Source of the DNA: Cellulomonas sp. SG140 | Lineage (GTDB): Bacteria; Actinomycetota; Actinomycetes; Actinomycetales; Cellulomonadaceae | DNA: 64,000 bases | NCBI RefSeq assembly: GCF_025770785.1 | Contig: NZ_JANZLA010000001.1 | Span: forward strand, 1-64,000 | Direction of reading: 5' to 3' | In this document: piece after piece, positions 46,096 through 55,254 of the stretch | Numbering within the stretch: the first letter of the stretch is position 1 | Layout: every line of letters begins with the position of its first letter | Translations under genes and position numbers: made by a program | Notes under the pieces: generated by a model | What the model was told of the DNA's origin: nothing | What the model saw: the letters and a program-made list of their open reading frames with translations, nothing else | The model's database searches: none

Positions 46096-47151
46096 CTACG
46101 GGGCCAGCTGGATCCGGACGACGGTCGAGAGCGCGGACGTCTTCCCGGCCGCGTCCGCGGTCTCGCCGCCGACGACGTAGGCGGAGTCCCCGAGCACCGC
46201 CATCCCCGGGTCGGAGGTGGGCGCGGGCAGGTGCCCGACGGCGGTGACCTGCCCAGAGGCCGGGTCCAGGCGGTACACGACGTCCTGGTGCGCGGCGCCG
46301 CGCGTGCCGCCGACCAGGAGCACCGCACCGCCGAGGGTCGCGGCTGCGGCGTGCGACAGCGGTGCCGGCAGGTGCCCGGCGACGGTGACGGCGCCGCTGG
46401 TCAGGTCGATGCGCTGCACCAGGTCGATCGCCGTGCCCTGGTGCTCCCCACCCAGCACCCACAGCGCCCCGCCGGCCACGGCAGCGGCGGCGTACCGCAC
46501 GGTGGTCGGCAGGTGCGCGACGGTGCGGAACGTGGTGCCGTCGGTGGTGGCGAGCACGTCCGCCAGCTCGGCGCTCGCGGCATACCCGCCGACGACGTAG
46601 GCCGTGCCGCCGTCCACCGCCACCGCGTGGTCGGACCGCGCCTGCGGCAGGTGGCCCACCACGGTCCCCGTGCCGCCGGTGGTGGCGATGGCCTGCACCG
46701 GGTCCGTGGACGCACTGACGCCGCCGCCCAGCACCACGGCACGCCCGCCGAGCACCGCTCCCCCGGCGTCGTGCGTCGGCTGCGCCAGGTGCCCCACGAC
46801 CGAGGTCGCACCGGTGCTGGGGTCCAACGTGAGGACGTTCGCGGTGGTGGTGCCGCCCGCCAGGCCGCCGAGTAGCAGCAGGCGGTCGCCGACGGGCAGC
46901 ACCACCATGCGGGACGACGGCGTCGGCAGGTGCGTGGCGAGCGTGGTCACGGTGAGCCGGGCGGCCGAGGCAGCCGACGCCGACGCGGCGGGGGCCGAGG
47001 CGGTGGAGGCCGTCGCCGAGGTCGGTGCACCCCCGGCGGTGGCCGAGGCGGCACCGTGCACACCGGCGGGCGCGGGCGTCGACGGGCTGCACGCCGCCAC
47101 CAGCCCCACCGCGATCGCGGCGGCCGTCCCGCTGACCCGACGTGCTCGCAT
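46096..47151 (-). CDS. Kelch-like beta-propeller lipoprotein
   Basis: A 351-residue secreted lipoprotein with lipobox VAAC (Cys near 21) and an Ala/Ser/Thr linker of about 45 residues. At least six blades follow, each with the pattern GHLPxPxSDxAxAVxGGxxYVVGG, for example GTVVGHLPQARSDHAVAVDG. The consecutive repeats make a kelch-type propeller. Function is unknown; a cell-surface scaffold or carbohydrate/lipid binding are typical. GGAGG precedes the ATG. Confidence 0.8.
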   Translation of the reverse strand: MRARRVSGTAAAIAVGLVAACSPSTPAPAGVHGAASATAGGAPTSATASTASAPAASASAASAARLTVTTLATHLPTPSSRMVVLPVGDRLLLLGGLAGGTTTANVLTLDPSTGATSVVGHLAQPTHDAGGAVLGGRAVVLGGGVSASTDPVQAIATTGGTGTVVGHLPQARSDHAVAVDGGTAYVVGGYAASAELADVLATTDGTTFRTVAHLPTTVRYAAAAVAGGALWVLGGEHQGTAIDLVQRIDLTSGAVTVAGHLPAPLSHAAAATLGGAVLLVGGTRGAAHQDVVYRLDPASGQVTAVGHLPAPTSDPGMAVLGDSAYVVGGETADAAGKTSALSTVVRIQLAP

Positions 47152-47273
47152 GCGTCCTCCGTGCCTGGTGCGGGCGCGGCGGCGTAGGGAGCCGGCCGCG
47201 GACGGCCGCTCACCGGCCGGACGGCCCATCAGACGACGTCCGGCGCGTCGTGTCCAGCCGGGCCCGGCCGGTC

Positions 47274-48878
47274 TCAGCGGGCGGCGCGCCTCGGCAGGGC
47301 GAACGTCGCGACCAGGCCGGCGGCCAGCGCCACGGCGGCCAGGCCCGTGGTGACCTGGCTCGCGTGCACCATCGCGTCGCCCGCAGCCGTCGCCGCGGCC
47401 TGCATGCCGGGAGCGCCCTGCAGCCCGGCGATCGCGATGCCGGCGCTGTCCTTCACCGCCGCGGTCAGGCCGTCCACCGTGGCCGGGGGCAGGCCGGCGC
47501 CCGCGAGGTTGGCGCGGGTGCTCGAGGCCAGCGTGGACACCAGGAGGCCGCCCAGCAGGGCGACGCCCAGCGCCGAGCCCAGCTGGCGCACGGTGCTCTG
47601 CAGCCCGGAGGCCTGTCCGCTCTCCTGCACCGGCACGTCGGACAGCAGCAGCGAGGTCAGCTGCGCGGTGGCCATGCCGACACCGACCCCGTAGCCGAAC
47701 AGCCACAGGCACAGCGCGAGCGTCGAGATGCTGGTCGACAGGCTGAGCGCCAGCCCGCCGACCGCGACCGCCTCGAGCGCGAGCCCGGTCTGCACGATCG
47801 CCCGCTGGGACATCCGGCCGCTCAGCCGCGGCAGCGCGGCGGACACCAGGAACGTGCCCATCGCGAGGCACAGGATCACGCCGCCGGTCCCGAGCGCCGT
47901 GTAGCCGAGGGTGCCCTGCAGCAGCAGCGGCAGCGTGAACAGCAACCCGAACTCGCCGAAGGCGACGATCAGCGCCGCCACGATCCCGGCCCGGAACGTG
48001 CGCACCCGCAGCAGGGACAGGTCCACCAGCACGTGCTGCCCGGCGCGCGCGCGGCGCAGCTCGACGACCACGAACGCGACCACCGCCAGCACCCCGCCCA
48101 CCAGGGCGAACGGGACCGGGGACAGCGCGCCGGACGGCTGCCGCGTCCAGCCGAACCAGGAGGACTCGATGAGCGCGAAGACGATGCCGCCCATGCCCAC
48201 CGCGCTCAGCAGCACGCCCCACGGGTCGCGTCCCGGCGCCGCGGTGGCGTCCCGGGTCTCCGGCACCGCCCGCACGATGCCCACCACCACCAGCAGCCCG
48301 ACCGGGATGTTCAGCCAGAACGCCCAGCGCCACGACACGTCGGTGGCCAGCCAGCCGCCCAGCAGGGGGCCGATGGCGGCCATGCCGCCGATCGCGGACC
48401 CCCACACGGCGAACCCGATCGCGCGCGCCCGCCCGGTGAACGTTGCGTTGAGCGTCGAGAGGGTGCTCGGCACCACCATCGCCGCGCCGAGCCCCTGCAC
48501 CAGCCGGGCGGCGATCAGCTGCGGCGCACCACCGCTCAGCCCGGCCACCAGGGACGCCGCCATGAACAGCACGATCCCGGCCGCGAACAGCCGCCGCCGG
48601 CCGTGCAGGTCGCCCAGCCGCCCCACGGTGATCAGCACGGCGGCGAACACCAGGGCGTAGGAGGCGTTGAGCCACTGGGCGTCGGCGGCGGTCAGGTGCA
48701 GGTCCGCCATCACCACCGGCAGGGCGACGTTGACGATCGTCGCGTCCATGATCACCAGCGCGACGCCGAACCCGATGGTGAGCAGCGCCGCCCAGGCGCG
48801 ACGGTCGAGAGTCACGCCCCCGGACGGCCCGCTCGGCGGGGTGGGGACGGCGGGGGGTGCGGCGGCGGGTCGGGTCAC
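47274..48878 (-). CDS. MFS drug exporter, DHA2 (14-helix) family
   Basis: A 534-residue transporter with 14 predicted helices. Motif A is GRLGDLHGRRR after the second helix, and motif D1-like sequence MDATIVNVALP lies in helix 1. It probably exports cationic drugs or dyes by proton antiport. The GTG start lies seven bases after a -10 element, so the mRNA is probably leaderless. The divergent TetR gene and a palindromic operator in the promoter show the likely control. Confidence 0.92.
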   Translation of the reverse strand: MTRPAAAPPAVPTPPSGPSGGVTLDRRAWAALLTIGFGVALVIMDATIVNVALPVVMADLHLTAADAQWLNASYALVFAAVLITVGRLGDLHGRRRLFAAGIVLFMAASLVAGLSGGAPQLIAARLVQGLGAAMVVPSTLSTLNATFTGRARAIGFAVWGSAIGGMAAIGPLLGGWLATDVSWRWAFWLNIPVGLLVVVGIVRAVPETRDATAAPGRDPWGVLLSAVGMGGIVFALIESSWFGWTRQPSGALSPVPFALVGGVLAVVAFVVVELRRARAGQHVLVDLSLLRVRTFRAGIVAALIVAFGEFGLLFTLPLLLQGTLGYTALGTGGVILCLAMGTFLVSAALPRLSGRMSQRAIVQTGLALEAVAVGGLALSLSTSISTLALCLWLFGYGVGVGMATAQLTSLLLSDVPVQESGQASGLQSTVRQLGSALGVALLGGLLVSTLASSTRANLAGAGLPPATVDGLTAAVKDSAGIAIAGLQGAPGMQAAATAAGDAMVHASQVTTGLAAVALAAGLVATFALPRRAAR

Positions 48879-48884
48879 GGTAGC

Positions 48885-48915
48885 GACTTTACCGACACCG
48901 TGTCGGCAAAATCAA
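48885..48915 (-). promoter_or_regulatory. TetR-controlled promoter of the MFS gene
   Basis: On the minus strand TTGATT and TAAAGT (48885-48890) are 18 bp apart, and the spacer contains the perfect palindrome CCGACACCGTGTCGG (48892-48906), flanked by TTT and AAA. A repressor bound there would block RNA polymerase. The -10 is followed by seven bases and then the GTG, which fits leaderless transcription. Confidence 0.75.
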
Positions 48916-49018
48916 TCGGTGCCGCCCGGGGGTCTCGACACCCCGTCGTTATCATGAGTCCGACCCGGCTCCGCGGCTCCGCGCTCGCGCAGCCCAACCC
49001 GGCAGCGAGGAGGCCGCC

Positions 49019-49609
49019 GTGCCCCGCATCCAGGCACCGACCGTCGCCGAGCACCGCGCGGCGCAGCGGACCGCGCTGCTCGACGCCGCCCGCGGCCTGC
49101 TGTCGGAGGGCGCGACGGAGGCGCCGGCTCTGGCGGACGTGGCCCAACGGGCCGGCCTGGCCCGGTCGAGCGTCTACTCCTACTTCAGCTCCCGTGAGGA
49201 CCTGCTCGACGCCCTGGTCGCCGACACGTTCCCGCGGTGGTCCGGCTACGTGCACCAGCGCATGGCCCGCCAGTCGACGCCCGGCGGCAAGGTGCTCGCG
49301 TACGTCGACGCGAACGTCCACCTCGTCGCGCGGGGCGATCACGCGCTCGCGATGACCCTCGCCTCGGTCGCTCGCTCGGACGCCCTCGCCGAGTCGACGC
49401 ACCTGCTGCACGAGGAGCTGCGCACGCCCCTCGTCGCCGCGCTCCGGGAGCACGGCAGCAGCGACCCGGACCGCACGGCCGAGCTGATCCAGGCCCTGGT
49501 GTACGCCGTGAGCCGCATGGTGGAGGACGGCGTCAGCGAACGCCGCGCCCGCGGCCTCGCGCACGAGCTGCTGGAGCCCTACCTCCGGCCCGCCCCGCCC
49601 ACCGACTGA
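49019..49609 (+). CDS. TetR-family transcriptional regulator
   Basis: A 196-residue repressor. The HTH is LADVAQRAGLARSSVYSYFSSRED, followed by a helical ligand-binding domain. It starts with GTG and has GAGGAGG. It is divergent from the MFS exporter with a palindromic operator between them, so it most likely represses the exporter until a drug binds. Its 3' end overlaps the convergent SHOCT gene by 31 bp. Confidence 0.92.
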   Translation: MPRIQAPTVAEHRAAQRTALLDAARGLLSEGATEAPALADVAQRAGLARSSVYSYFSSREDLLDALVADTFPRWSGYVHQRMARQSTPGGKVLAYVDANVHLVARGDHALAMTLASVARSDALAESTHLLHEELRTPLVAALREHGSSDPDRTAELIQALVYAVSRMVEDGVSERRARGLAHELLEPYLRPAPPTD

Positions 49610-49866
49610 CGCCGGAGCGCCCGGGTCCGCTCCCCCAGCTCCCGCTCGTCGATCTCTCCCCGGGCGTACCGCGCCCGGACGATCTCCAGCGCGGGGTCCC
49701 GGTTCCCGACCTGGCCCACGGGTGCCGGGGCACGACGCAGCGCGCGCAGCGCGACCGGGATCGCCGCGGCCCAGAACAGCAGGTACGCGGCCATCGACAC
49801 CAGCCCCAGCGCGCGGGTGTCCCGGTCCGTCACCAGCCGGGCGCTGTGCTCGTAGAACGGGTGCAC
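49579..49866 (-). CDS. Small membrane protein with SHOCT domain
   Basis: A 95-residue protein with one membrane helix (LVSMAAYLLFWAAAIPVALR, near residue 22) and a C-terminal SHOCT motif DPALEIVRARYARGEIDERE. SHOCT domains are short oligomerisation modules. The GTG at 49866 has AGGAG six bases upstream. It directly follows the radical SAM gene and is likely co-transcribed with it. Confidence 0.8.
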   Translation of the reverse strand: MHPFYEHSARLVTDRDTRALGLVSMAAYLLFWAAAIPVALRALRRAPAPVGQVGNRDPALEIVRARYARGEIDERELGERTRALRRQSVGGAGRR

Positions 49867-49867
49867 G

Positions 49868-51202
49868 TCAGCTCCTCTCAGCGGGCCGGACACCGTCGGG
49901 CGCCCGGCGTTCGGTCAGCGCCCGAGCCAGCCACCACAACGGGCCGCTGCGCCCTCGGGCGGGTCGGGCCCAGCCGCCCGCTGCCTGCACCGCCCCGCCC
50001 GCGTGCTCACGCAGCATCTGGGCCCACAGCGGTTCGATCAGCCCGTACGTCACCGCACGCTCGAGGTCGTGGAACCGGTCGTAGCCGCGCGGCGTCAGCC
50101 GCAGCAGCCCGTCGTCCGGGCTGACCAGCCCGAAGGCCCGCGCGACGCCCGTCAGGGCCCGCACCGGTCCGGCACCCAGCGCGCCGTAGGCCGCGGCGAG
50201 GGCGGCCGGGTCGACCGCACCGGCGTAGGCCTGCCAGAACGCCTCGTACGCCGCTCCGCCGACCGCGCCGAGGTGGAAGCGTCGGGCGAGCGGCAGCCGG
50301 CCGGCGGCGACCGCCGCCTCGTACGCCGCCAGGCCGAAGTGGTTCACCAGCAGGTCCCTGCCGGTGACGGAGGAGGCGCCGGCACCCATGCCGAGGAACC
50401 GGCGCCGGGTGATGGACGTGTACGGCGCGCTGCCCACGCGGTTGAACGTCCACACCGAGCGGCGCTCGTAGCCGCGGCGACGCGCGAGCTCCGCGACGTG
50501 CGACAGCACGGCGTGCTCACGGCGACGCGCGTGCGGCGCGAGACCGAACGGCGTGTAGCCGAAGCGCATCAACGGGTACGTCGACACCTGGTCGACGCCG
50601 GTCTCGAAGCACCAGGCGACGTCGTCGAGGAACGTGCGGACGGCGGTCGCGGCGGCCGGCGAGGATCCCGGCAGCGCGACGTCGACGATGAGGTCGACGT
50701 CCACCACGGCGAAGCGCCCGACCGCCGCCAGCACCGCCTGGCGGGAGGCGGCCGCGTCGTGCGGCCGGCCGAGCCGACGCAGCACCGGGTCGTGGAACGA
50801 CTGCGCGCCGATGCTGACCGCGTCGAACCCCGCGGCGGCGAGGACGTCGAGCCGTGCGGACGTGGCGTGGGTCGGCAGCACCTCGACGGCGCGCCGCCCC
50901 GTCGTCGGCACGCGATCGACCAGGTCGGCCAGCACCTCCGGGAACAGCGTGGGCGTCCCGCCCCCGACGTACAGCGAGGTGAACGACCCGAACCGGGCGG
51001 TGTGCGCGCCGACGACCGCGTCGACCTCCCGGCGCAGGGCCTCCAGGTACGGCACGGCAGGCACGTCGCCCAGCCGCACCTTGTTGTACGGGCAGAACGG
51101 GCAGATGGACGAGCAGAACGGGACGTGCACGTAGGCGCCGGCCGGGGCGTCGAGCAGCCGCACCACATCGTCGGCCCCCGCGAGCGACGTCCCGACGGGC
51201 AC
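49868..51202 (-). CDS. Radical SAM protein, HemW/coproporphyrinogen oxidase-like
   Basis: A 444-residue radical SAM enzyme. The iron-sulfur motif CSSICPFCPYNKVRLG (CxxxCxxC, near residue 27) has the extra aromatic HemW-like spacing. YVGGGTPTLFPE binds SAM, and the C-terminal half has a HemN-type domain (LRLTPRGYDRFHDLERAVTY). True oxygen-independent coproporphyrinogen oxidase or heme chaperone HemW are both possible; the housekeeping hemW usually sits by hrcA/dnaJ2, so this is a paralogue. The start is ambiguous between GTG 51202 and GTG 51211. Confidence 0.85.
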   Translation of the reverse strand: MPVGTSLAGADDVVRLLDAPAGAYVHVPFCSSICPFCPYNKVRLGDVPAVPYLEALRREVDAVVGAHTARFGSFTSLYVGGGTPTLFPEVLADLVDRVPTTGRRAVEVLPTHATSARLDVLAAAGFDAVSIGAQSFHDPVLRRLGRPHDAAASRQAVLAAVGRFAVVDVDLIVDVALPGSSPAAATAVRTFLDDVAWCFETGVDQVSTYPLMRFGYTPFGLAPHARRREHAVLSHVAELARRRGYERRSVWTFNRVGSAPYTSITRRRFLGMGAGASSVTGRDLLVNHFGLAAYEAAVAAGRLPLARRFHLGAVGGAAYEAFWQAYAGAVDPAALAAAYGALGAGPVRALTGVARAFGLVSPDDGLLRLTPRGYDRFHDLERAVTYGLIEPLWAQMLREHAGGAVQAAGGWARPARGRSGPLWWLARALTERRAPDGVRPAERS

Positions 51203-51255
51203 GGCACCCACCTCTCGCTCTCCGGGCCGACCTCCGACCAGCCGCTGGTCGCCCG

Positions 51256-52404
51256 TCAGGTCGACCCGCGGTCGCCGGCGCGCGCCGCCCGACGGCGGCC
51301 CACCACCACCGCCGCCGCGGTCCCCCCGAGCAGCACCAGCCCGGCCACGAGGAAGGTCAGCGCGGGGCCCATCGTCCGGTTGCCGATCAGGACCACGGCC
51401 AGGAACGCAGCACCGACGGCACCGACCATCCACGCCCACAACGGGTCGCGCAGGTAGGTGACGACGGCAGCGACGGCGAGGACACCGAGGAGGGCGGCGG
51501 CCACGGGCATCCCCCGACCGGCGGTGGTCGGGGCACCGATCACCGCCGCGACCAGCCCGAGCGCCACACCGAGCTGTCGGTGCGGCAGCCGGCGCGACAC
51601 CAGCCAGGCCCAGACCACCCCGTACCCGAACAGCAGCAGGCCCCTCGTCAGGTCCGTCCGCGCGAAGTCGTAGACGTCGCCCGCTCCCTGGGGTACCGGC
51701 CACACGGCCTCCGGGACCATCCCCAGGAGAACGGCACCTGCGCCGAACATCGCCAGCTCCGCCACCACGCTCGGCGCCACCAGGTGCACGGCGAGCATCA
51801 GGACGAGCGCGACGCCGGCGGCCACGACGCCGGACCACCGGGCCTCCCGGACCAGGAGCACCGCGGTGGCCGCCGCCAGGGCGACCGCGAGGGTCAGCAC
51901 CACGCTCGCGGACCGCCGACGCACCGCGTGCCGGGGGTCGGTGCCGACCACCTGCGGTCGCACCGGCCAGCCGACCAGCAGCCCGGCCACCGCAGCCACG
52001 GCGGTGAGGCCGCCGGCGAGCAGCAGCTGCGTGCTCCGCGAGATCGTCGACCACGACTGCTGCACCACCAGCGCGACGGCAGCCAGCACGAAGACGCTGC
52101 CGAGGTACACGCCCGCCTCGAGCAGCCGGCCGCGCCACGCGGGGACCGGCTGCCCGACCGGCGCCGCGACGGACGCCGCGGGTGACGCAGCAGCGACTGC
52201 GGCCGGCGGTGTCGCCGCCGGCGAGGTGCCGGGCGGAGCGGCCTCCGAACGGGCGATCGCGGTCAGCACCGCGTCGCCCTGGGCCGGGCTCAGCGTGCCG
52301 TCGGCCACGAGGGCCGCGAGCGCCGCATGCACCGGGCCGCGAGGGGGTGTGCCGCCGGACGGTTCGAGCGCCGGTCCGGCCGGGGGAACGGGTGTCGTCG
52401 TCAT
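51256..52404 (-). CDS. Multi-pass membrane protein (DUF2157-like)
   Basis: A 382-residue protein. The N-terminal 80 residues are Pro/Ala-rich and include ALVADGTLSPAQGDAVLTAI, which resembles the short helical module preceding DUF2157 membrane domains. About ten hydrophobic helices follow, starting at LLEAGVYLGSVFVLAAVALV. No transport or catalytic motif is visible. AGGGAG supports the start at 52404 (MTTTPVPPAG). Confidence 0.65.
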   Translation of the reverse strand: MTTTPVPPAGPALEPSGGTPPRGPVHAALAALVADGTLSPAQGDAVLTAIARSEAAPPGTSPAATPPAAVAAASPAASVAAPVGQPVPAWRGRLLEAGVYLGSVFVLAAVALVVQQSWSTISRSTQLLLAGGLTAVAAVAGLLVGWPVRPQVVGTDPRHAVRRRSASVVLTLAVALAAATAVLLVREARWSGVVAAGVALVLMLAVHLVAPSVVAELAMFGAGAVLLGMVPEAVWPVPQGAGDVYDFARTDLTRGLLLFGYGVVWAWLVSRRLPHRQLGVALGLVAAVIGAPTTAGRGMPVAAALLGVLAVAAVVTYLRDPLWAWMVGAVGAAFLAVVLIGNRTMGPALTFLVAGLVLLGGTAAAVVVGRRRAARAGDRGST

Positions 52405-52493
52405 CGCTGACTCCCTGCTCACGCACTGCGCGAGTCCTGGTTCCAGCGTCCTCCTTCGGGGCCCGGATGCAACCCCCAGCGGCTGGCCGACGG

Positions 52494-53207
52494 TCAGTAG
52501 GCCCGCGTCGCCGCCTCCGCGCGGGACCGCTCGACCAGCGGCTCGTCGATCGGCTCGAGCTGCGCCGGCTCACCACGTCGCGCCAGCGCCAGGGACAGCA
52601 GGGCGTCCGCCAGCACGGGGTTCGCCGGCAGCAGGGGGCCGTGCAGGTAGGTGCCGATGGCGTTGCCCGTGCGGGCGCCCTCGGTGCCGTCCTCTCCGTT
52701 GTTCCCGTTGCCGCGCAGCACCCGGCCCAGCGGCTGCTGGTCGGCACCGAGCCGGGTGCGGCCGCTGTGGTTCTCGAAGCCGTAGAGCGTGCCGAACGCC
52801 TCGGTCTGCACCGCCGCGTTGCCGATCAGCCGCCGGTCCCCGCCGATGGTCTCCACGTCGAACACGCCGATGCCGGCGATCTCCTCGCCCTCGTGCGTGC
52901 GGAACCGCCGGCCGAGCAGCTGGTACGTGCCGCACACCATCAGCATCGGCACGCCGTCGCGGACCAGCTGGTGCAGCCGGTCGCCCTTGCGCAGCACGTC
53001 CGCCTGGATGTCCGCCTGCGCCGAGTCCTGGCCGCCACCGCCCAGCACCAGGTCGGTCTCCTCCGGGAAGTCGTCGCCGATGCCGACGAAGTGCACCACC
53101 GGGTCGAGGCCGCGCCACCGGGCCCGCTGCAGCAGCGTCAGCCGGTTGCCGCGGTCCCCGTACGTGTTCATCTCGTCCGGGTACAGGTGCACCAGGTGCA
53201 GGGTCAT
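52494..53207 (-). CDS. gatD: Lipid II glutaminyl synthase, glutamine amidotransferase subunit GatD
   Basis: A 237-residue class I glutamine amidotransferase-like protein that supplies ammonia for amidating the D-Glu of lipid II. The nucleophile Cys is in MLMVCGTYQLLG and the catalytic His in GTYLHGPLL. HLYPDEMNTYGDRGN is the GatD/CobQ-type N-terminus. ATGA overlap with the Mur-ligase partner confirms the pair. Confidence 0.93.
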   Translation of the reverse strand: MTLHLVHLYPDEMNTYGDRGNRLTLLQRARWRGLDPVVHFVGIGDDFPEETDLVLGGGGQDSAQADIQADVLRKGDRLHQLVRDGVPMLMVCGTYQLLGRRFRTHEGEEIAGIGVFDVETIGGDRRLIGNAAVQTEAFGTLYGFENHSGRTRLGADQQPLGRVLRGNGNNGEDGTEGARTGNAIGTYLHGPLLPANPVLADALLSLALARRGEPAQLEPIDEPLVERSRAEAATRAY

Positions 53208-54523
53208 CGTGCGGTCCCCTTCGCGGCCGATGCCGAGAGCATGGTGTGCAGCCGCAGCATGGCGGTGTAGGTGGAGAACACCACCGTCTCCCCCGGCGTG
53301 CCGGCGACGAGCGCCACCGCCGCCTCCAGGTCCGGCTCGATGCGACCGACCGGCACGTCGTCGTACCTCAGCCGCAACGCCATGTCGACCGCCCGGATCC
53401 CCGTCGTCATCGCCACCTCGCGCCCGGCGAGCGGCGAGAAGTCCACGTCCCACAGCCAGGACAGGTCCCTGCCGTCCGCGACCAGGTCGTTGACCGCGAC
53501 GACGACCGTGGTCCCCTCCCGCACGTAGGACGCGAGGCCCTGCCGGAAGCTGGCCGGGTTCTTCACCAGGTTCAGCTGCACACGCCCGCCGCCCGGCAGC
53601 GCGTACACCTGGCCCCGGCCGAACGCGGGTCGCACGTCGGCCAGCTGGTCCACGAGCGTGCGCACCGGCACGTCCGGCAGCAGGGCGTGCACCAGGGCCA
53701 GCGCCGCGGCACCGTTCTGGAAGTTGTGCTGACCGGTCACCTGCAGGCGCGCGTCGACCTCCTGGTCATCCACCCGGTAGCGCGCACGGTCACCGTCGAA
53801 CGCGAGCAGCTCCACCCCTGGCACCGGCGGGACCGGGGCCGGCTCCTCGAGCTCACCGGTCACCGTGCCGGGCGCCATGTGCGTCGCAGCGCCCGTTCCG
53901 GTGCGCACCAGCTCGTCGTCCCGCGGGAAGTACCGCAGCAGGTCCGGTGCCACCCCGAACCGCTCCACGCGCACCCCTGTGGTCGGGGCGCCGGAGGACA
54001 GCCGGGGGTCGTCACCGTTGACCACCACACCGGTGCTCGCCGCGCGCATCGCGCTGGTGATCAGCCGCGCGACGGTGTCCACCTCGCCGAACCGGTCCAG
54101 CTGGTCGCGGCTGGCGTTCAGCGCGAGCACCCACGCCGGCGGCGCGGCGGCCGCCACCTGGGGGGCGTAGGCCTCGTCCAGCTCGAACACCGCGATGTCG
54201 AACGGCAGCCGCCCGGTCAGGTGCGCCTGCTGGCTGACGCTGCTGATGATGCCGCGCGTCATGTTGCTGCCGGTCGCGTTGGTCAGCACGCGCAGCCCGT
54301 TGGCCCGCAGCACCTCGACCACCATCTTGGTGGTGGTCGTCTTGCCGTTGGTCCCCGTGACCATGACCACGCCGCGCGGCAGCTGTCCCAGCACGGCGGC
54401 CAGGTAGCCCGGCACCAGCCGCTCGACCACCCGCCCCGGCATCGCCTGCCCCGCGCTGCGTCCGCGCAGCCGCACCGCGGCGGCGACCGCCTTGCCGGTC
54501 AGTGTGCCGAGAAGCCTTCGCAC
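53204..54523 (-). CDS. murT: Lipid II glutaminyl synthase, Mur-ligase-like subunit MurT
   Basis: A 439-residue Mur-ligase-family ATPase that with GatD amidates peptidoglycan D-Glu to D-isoGln. The P-loop is [14 protein letters not shown], the substrate-domain motif is ALNASRDQLDRFGE, and the C-terminal DUF1727-type domain ends in TAMLRLHTML. Oddly, the stretch between FGVAPDLLRYF and the RYRVDDQEV strand has no cysteines, whereas known MurT proteins carry a four-Cys zinc ribbon there. The start is GTG 54523 with GAGGG upstream; the frame is open to 54673. Confidence 0.88.
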   Translation of the reverse strand: MRRLLGTLTGKAVAAAVRLRGRSAGQAMPGRVVERLVPGYLAAVLGQLPRGVVMVTGTNGKTTTTKMVVEVLRANGLRVLTNATGSNMTRGIISSVSQQAHLTGRLPFDIAVFELDEAYAPQVAAAAPPAWVLALNASRDQLDRFGEVDTVARLITSAMRAASTGVVVNGDDPRLSSGAPTTGVRVERFGVAPDLLRYFPRDDELVRTGTGAATHMAPGTVTGELEEPAPVPPVPGVELLAFDGDRARYRVDDQEVDARLQVTGQHNFQNGAAALALVHALLPDVPVRTLVDQLADVRPAFGRGQVYALPGGGRVQLNLVKNPASFRQGLASYVREGTTVVVAVNDLVADGRDLSWLWDVDFSPLAGREVAMTTGIRAVDMALRLRYDDVPVGRIEPDLEAAVALVAGTPGETVVFSTYTAMLRLHTMLSASAAKGTAR

Positions 54524-54682
54524 GCGTTCTGCCCTCTGCTCGACGGGCCCGGGTTCCCCTGCGGGCGCCCCGACCTTACCCGGCGCCGGGACGACGACGC
54601 CCGTCGCGGCGTTGCCCGGCGGCTGCGCCCACCCCCGCCGAGACGGTCCGCGCGTCCGCGCCTCCGCGACCAAGGGATCTCC

Positions 54683-55177
54683 TCACGGCTCGCGACGCCC
54701 GCTCAGCCGGTGGTACGTCCGGTCCCGGTAGACCAGGGGGTGCGCCTCCCGACGGTCGGAGGCCTGCTGCGCAAGCACCGCCACCAGGTAGCTGCTGCCC
54801 ACCGGCGCGCGCTGCACCACCTCGCCCTGGATCCAGGCCACGGCGCGCTCGATCACGGGCTCGCCGGTCGGCAGCAGGTGCCACCCGCCGTCCGCGAACC
54901 GGTCGATGCCGTGCCGCGCGAACCGCGCCGCGAGCTCGTGCTGGTCGTCGGCGAGAAAGCTGACTGCCAGCGTCCGGGCCGCCTGCACCGCCGGCCACGA
55001 CGACGACGTGGAGGCGATGGAGAACGCCAGGATCGGCGGTTCGGCGGAGACCGAGATCACCGAGGTGACGGTCAGGCCCACCAGGGCACCGTCCGGTCCC
55101 CGCAGCCCCACCACGGCGACGCCTGCAGGGTGCCCACGGAACAGGTCCTTGAACCGCCCGGTCTCCAGGGGGCTCAC
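54683..55177 (-). CDS. Flavin reductase-like protein
   Basis: A 164-residue FMN-binding split-barrel protein of the flavin reductase-like family. FKDLFRGHPAGVAVVGL, then TVTSVISVSAEPPILAFSIA (flavin-binding Ser/Thr loop), and the ending YLVAVLAQQASDRREAHPLV with YRDRTYHRL are typical. It would reduce free FMN/FAD with NAD(P)H for a partner monooxygenase. No partner is adjacent. The GTG start has GGAGG nine bases upstream. Confidence 0.88.
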   Translation of the reverse strand: MSPLETGRFKDLFRGHPAGVAVVGLRGPDGALVGLTVTSVISVSAEPPILAFSIASTSSSWPAVQAARTLAVSFLADDQHELAARFARHGIDRFADGGWHLLPTGEPVIERAVAWIQGEVVQRAPVGSSYLVAVLAQQASDRREAHPLVYRDRTYHRLSGRREP

Positions 55178-55254
55178 GGCCGCCGCCTCCGTCCGTCGAT
55201 CGTCTCGCAGGTCACCGTACGTCCCTCCACCGTCGGACCGCGCCGGGAGACGAC

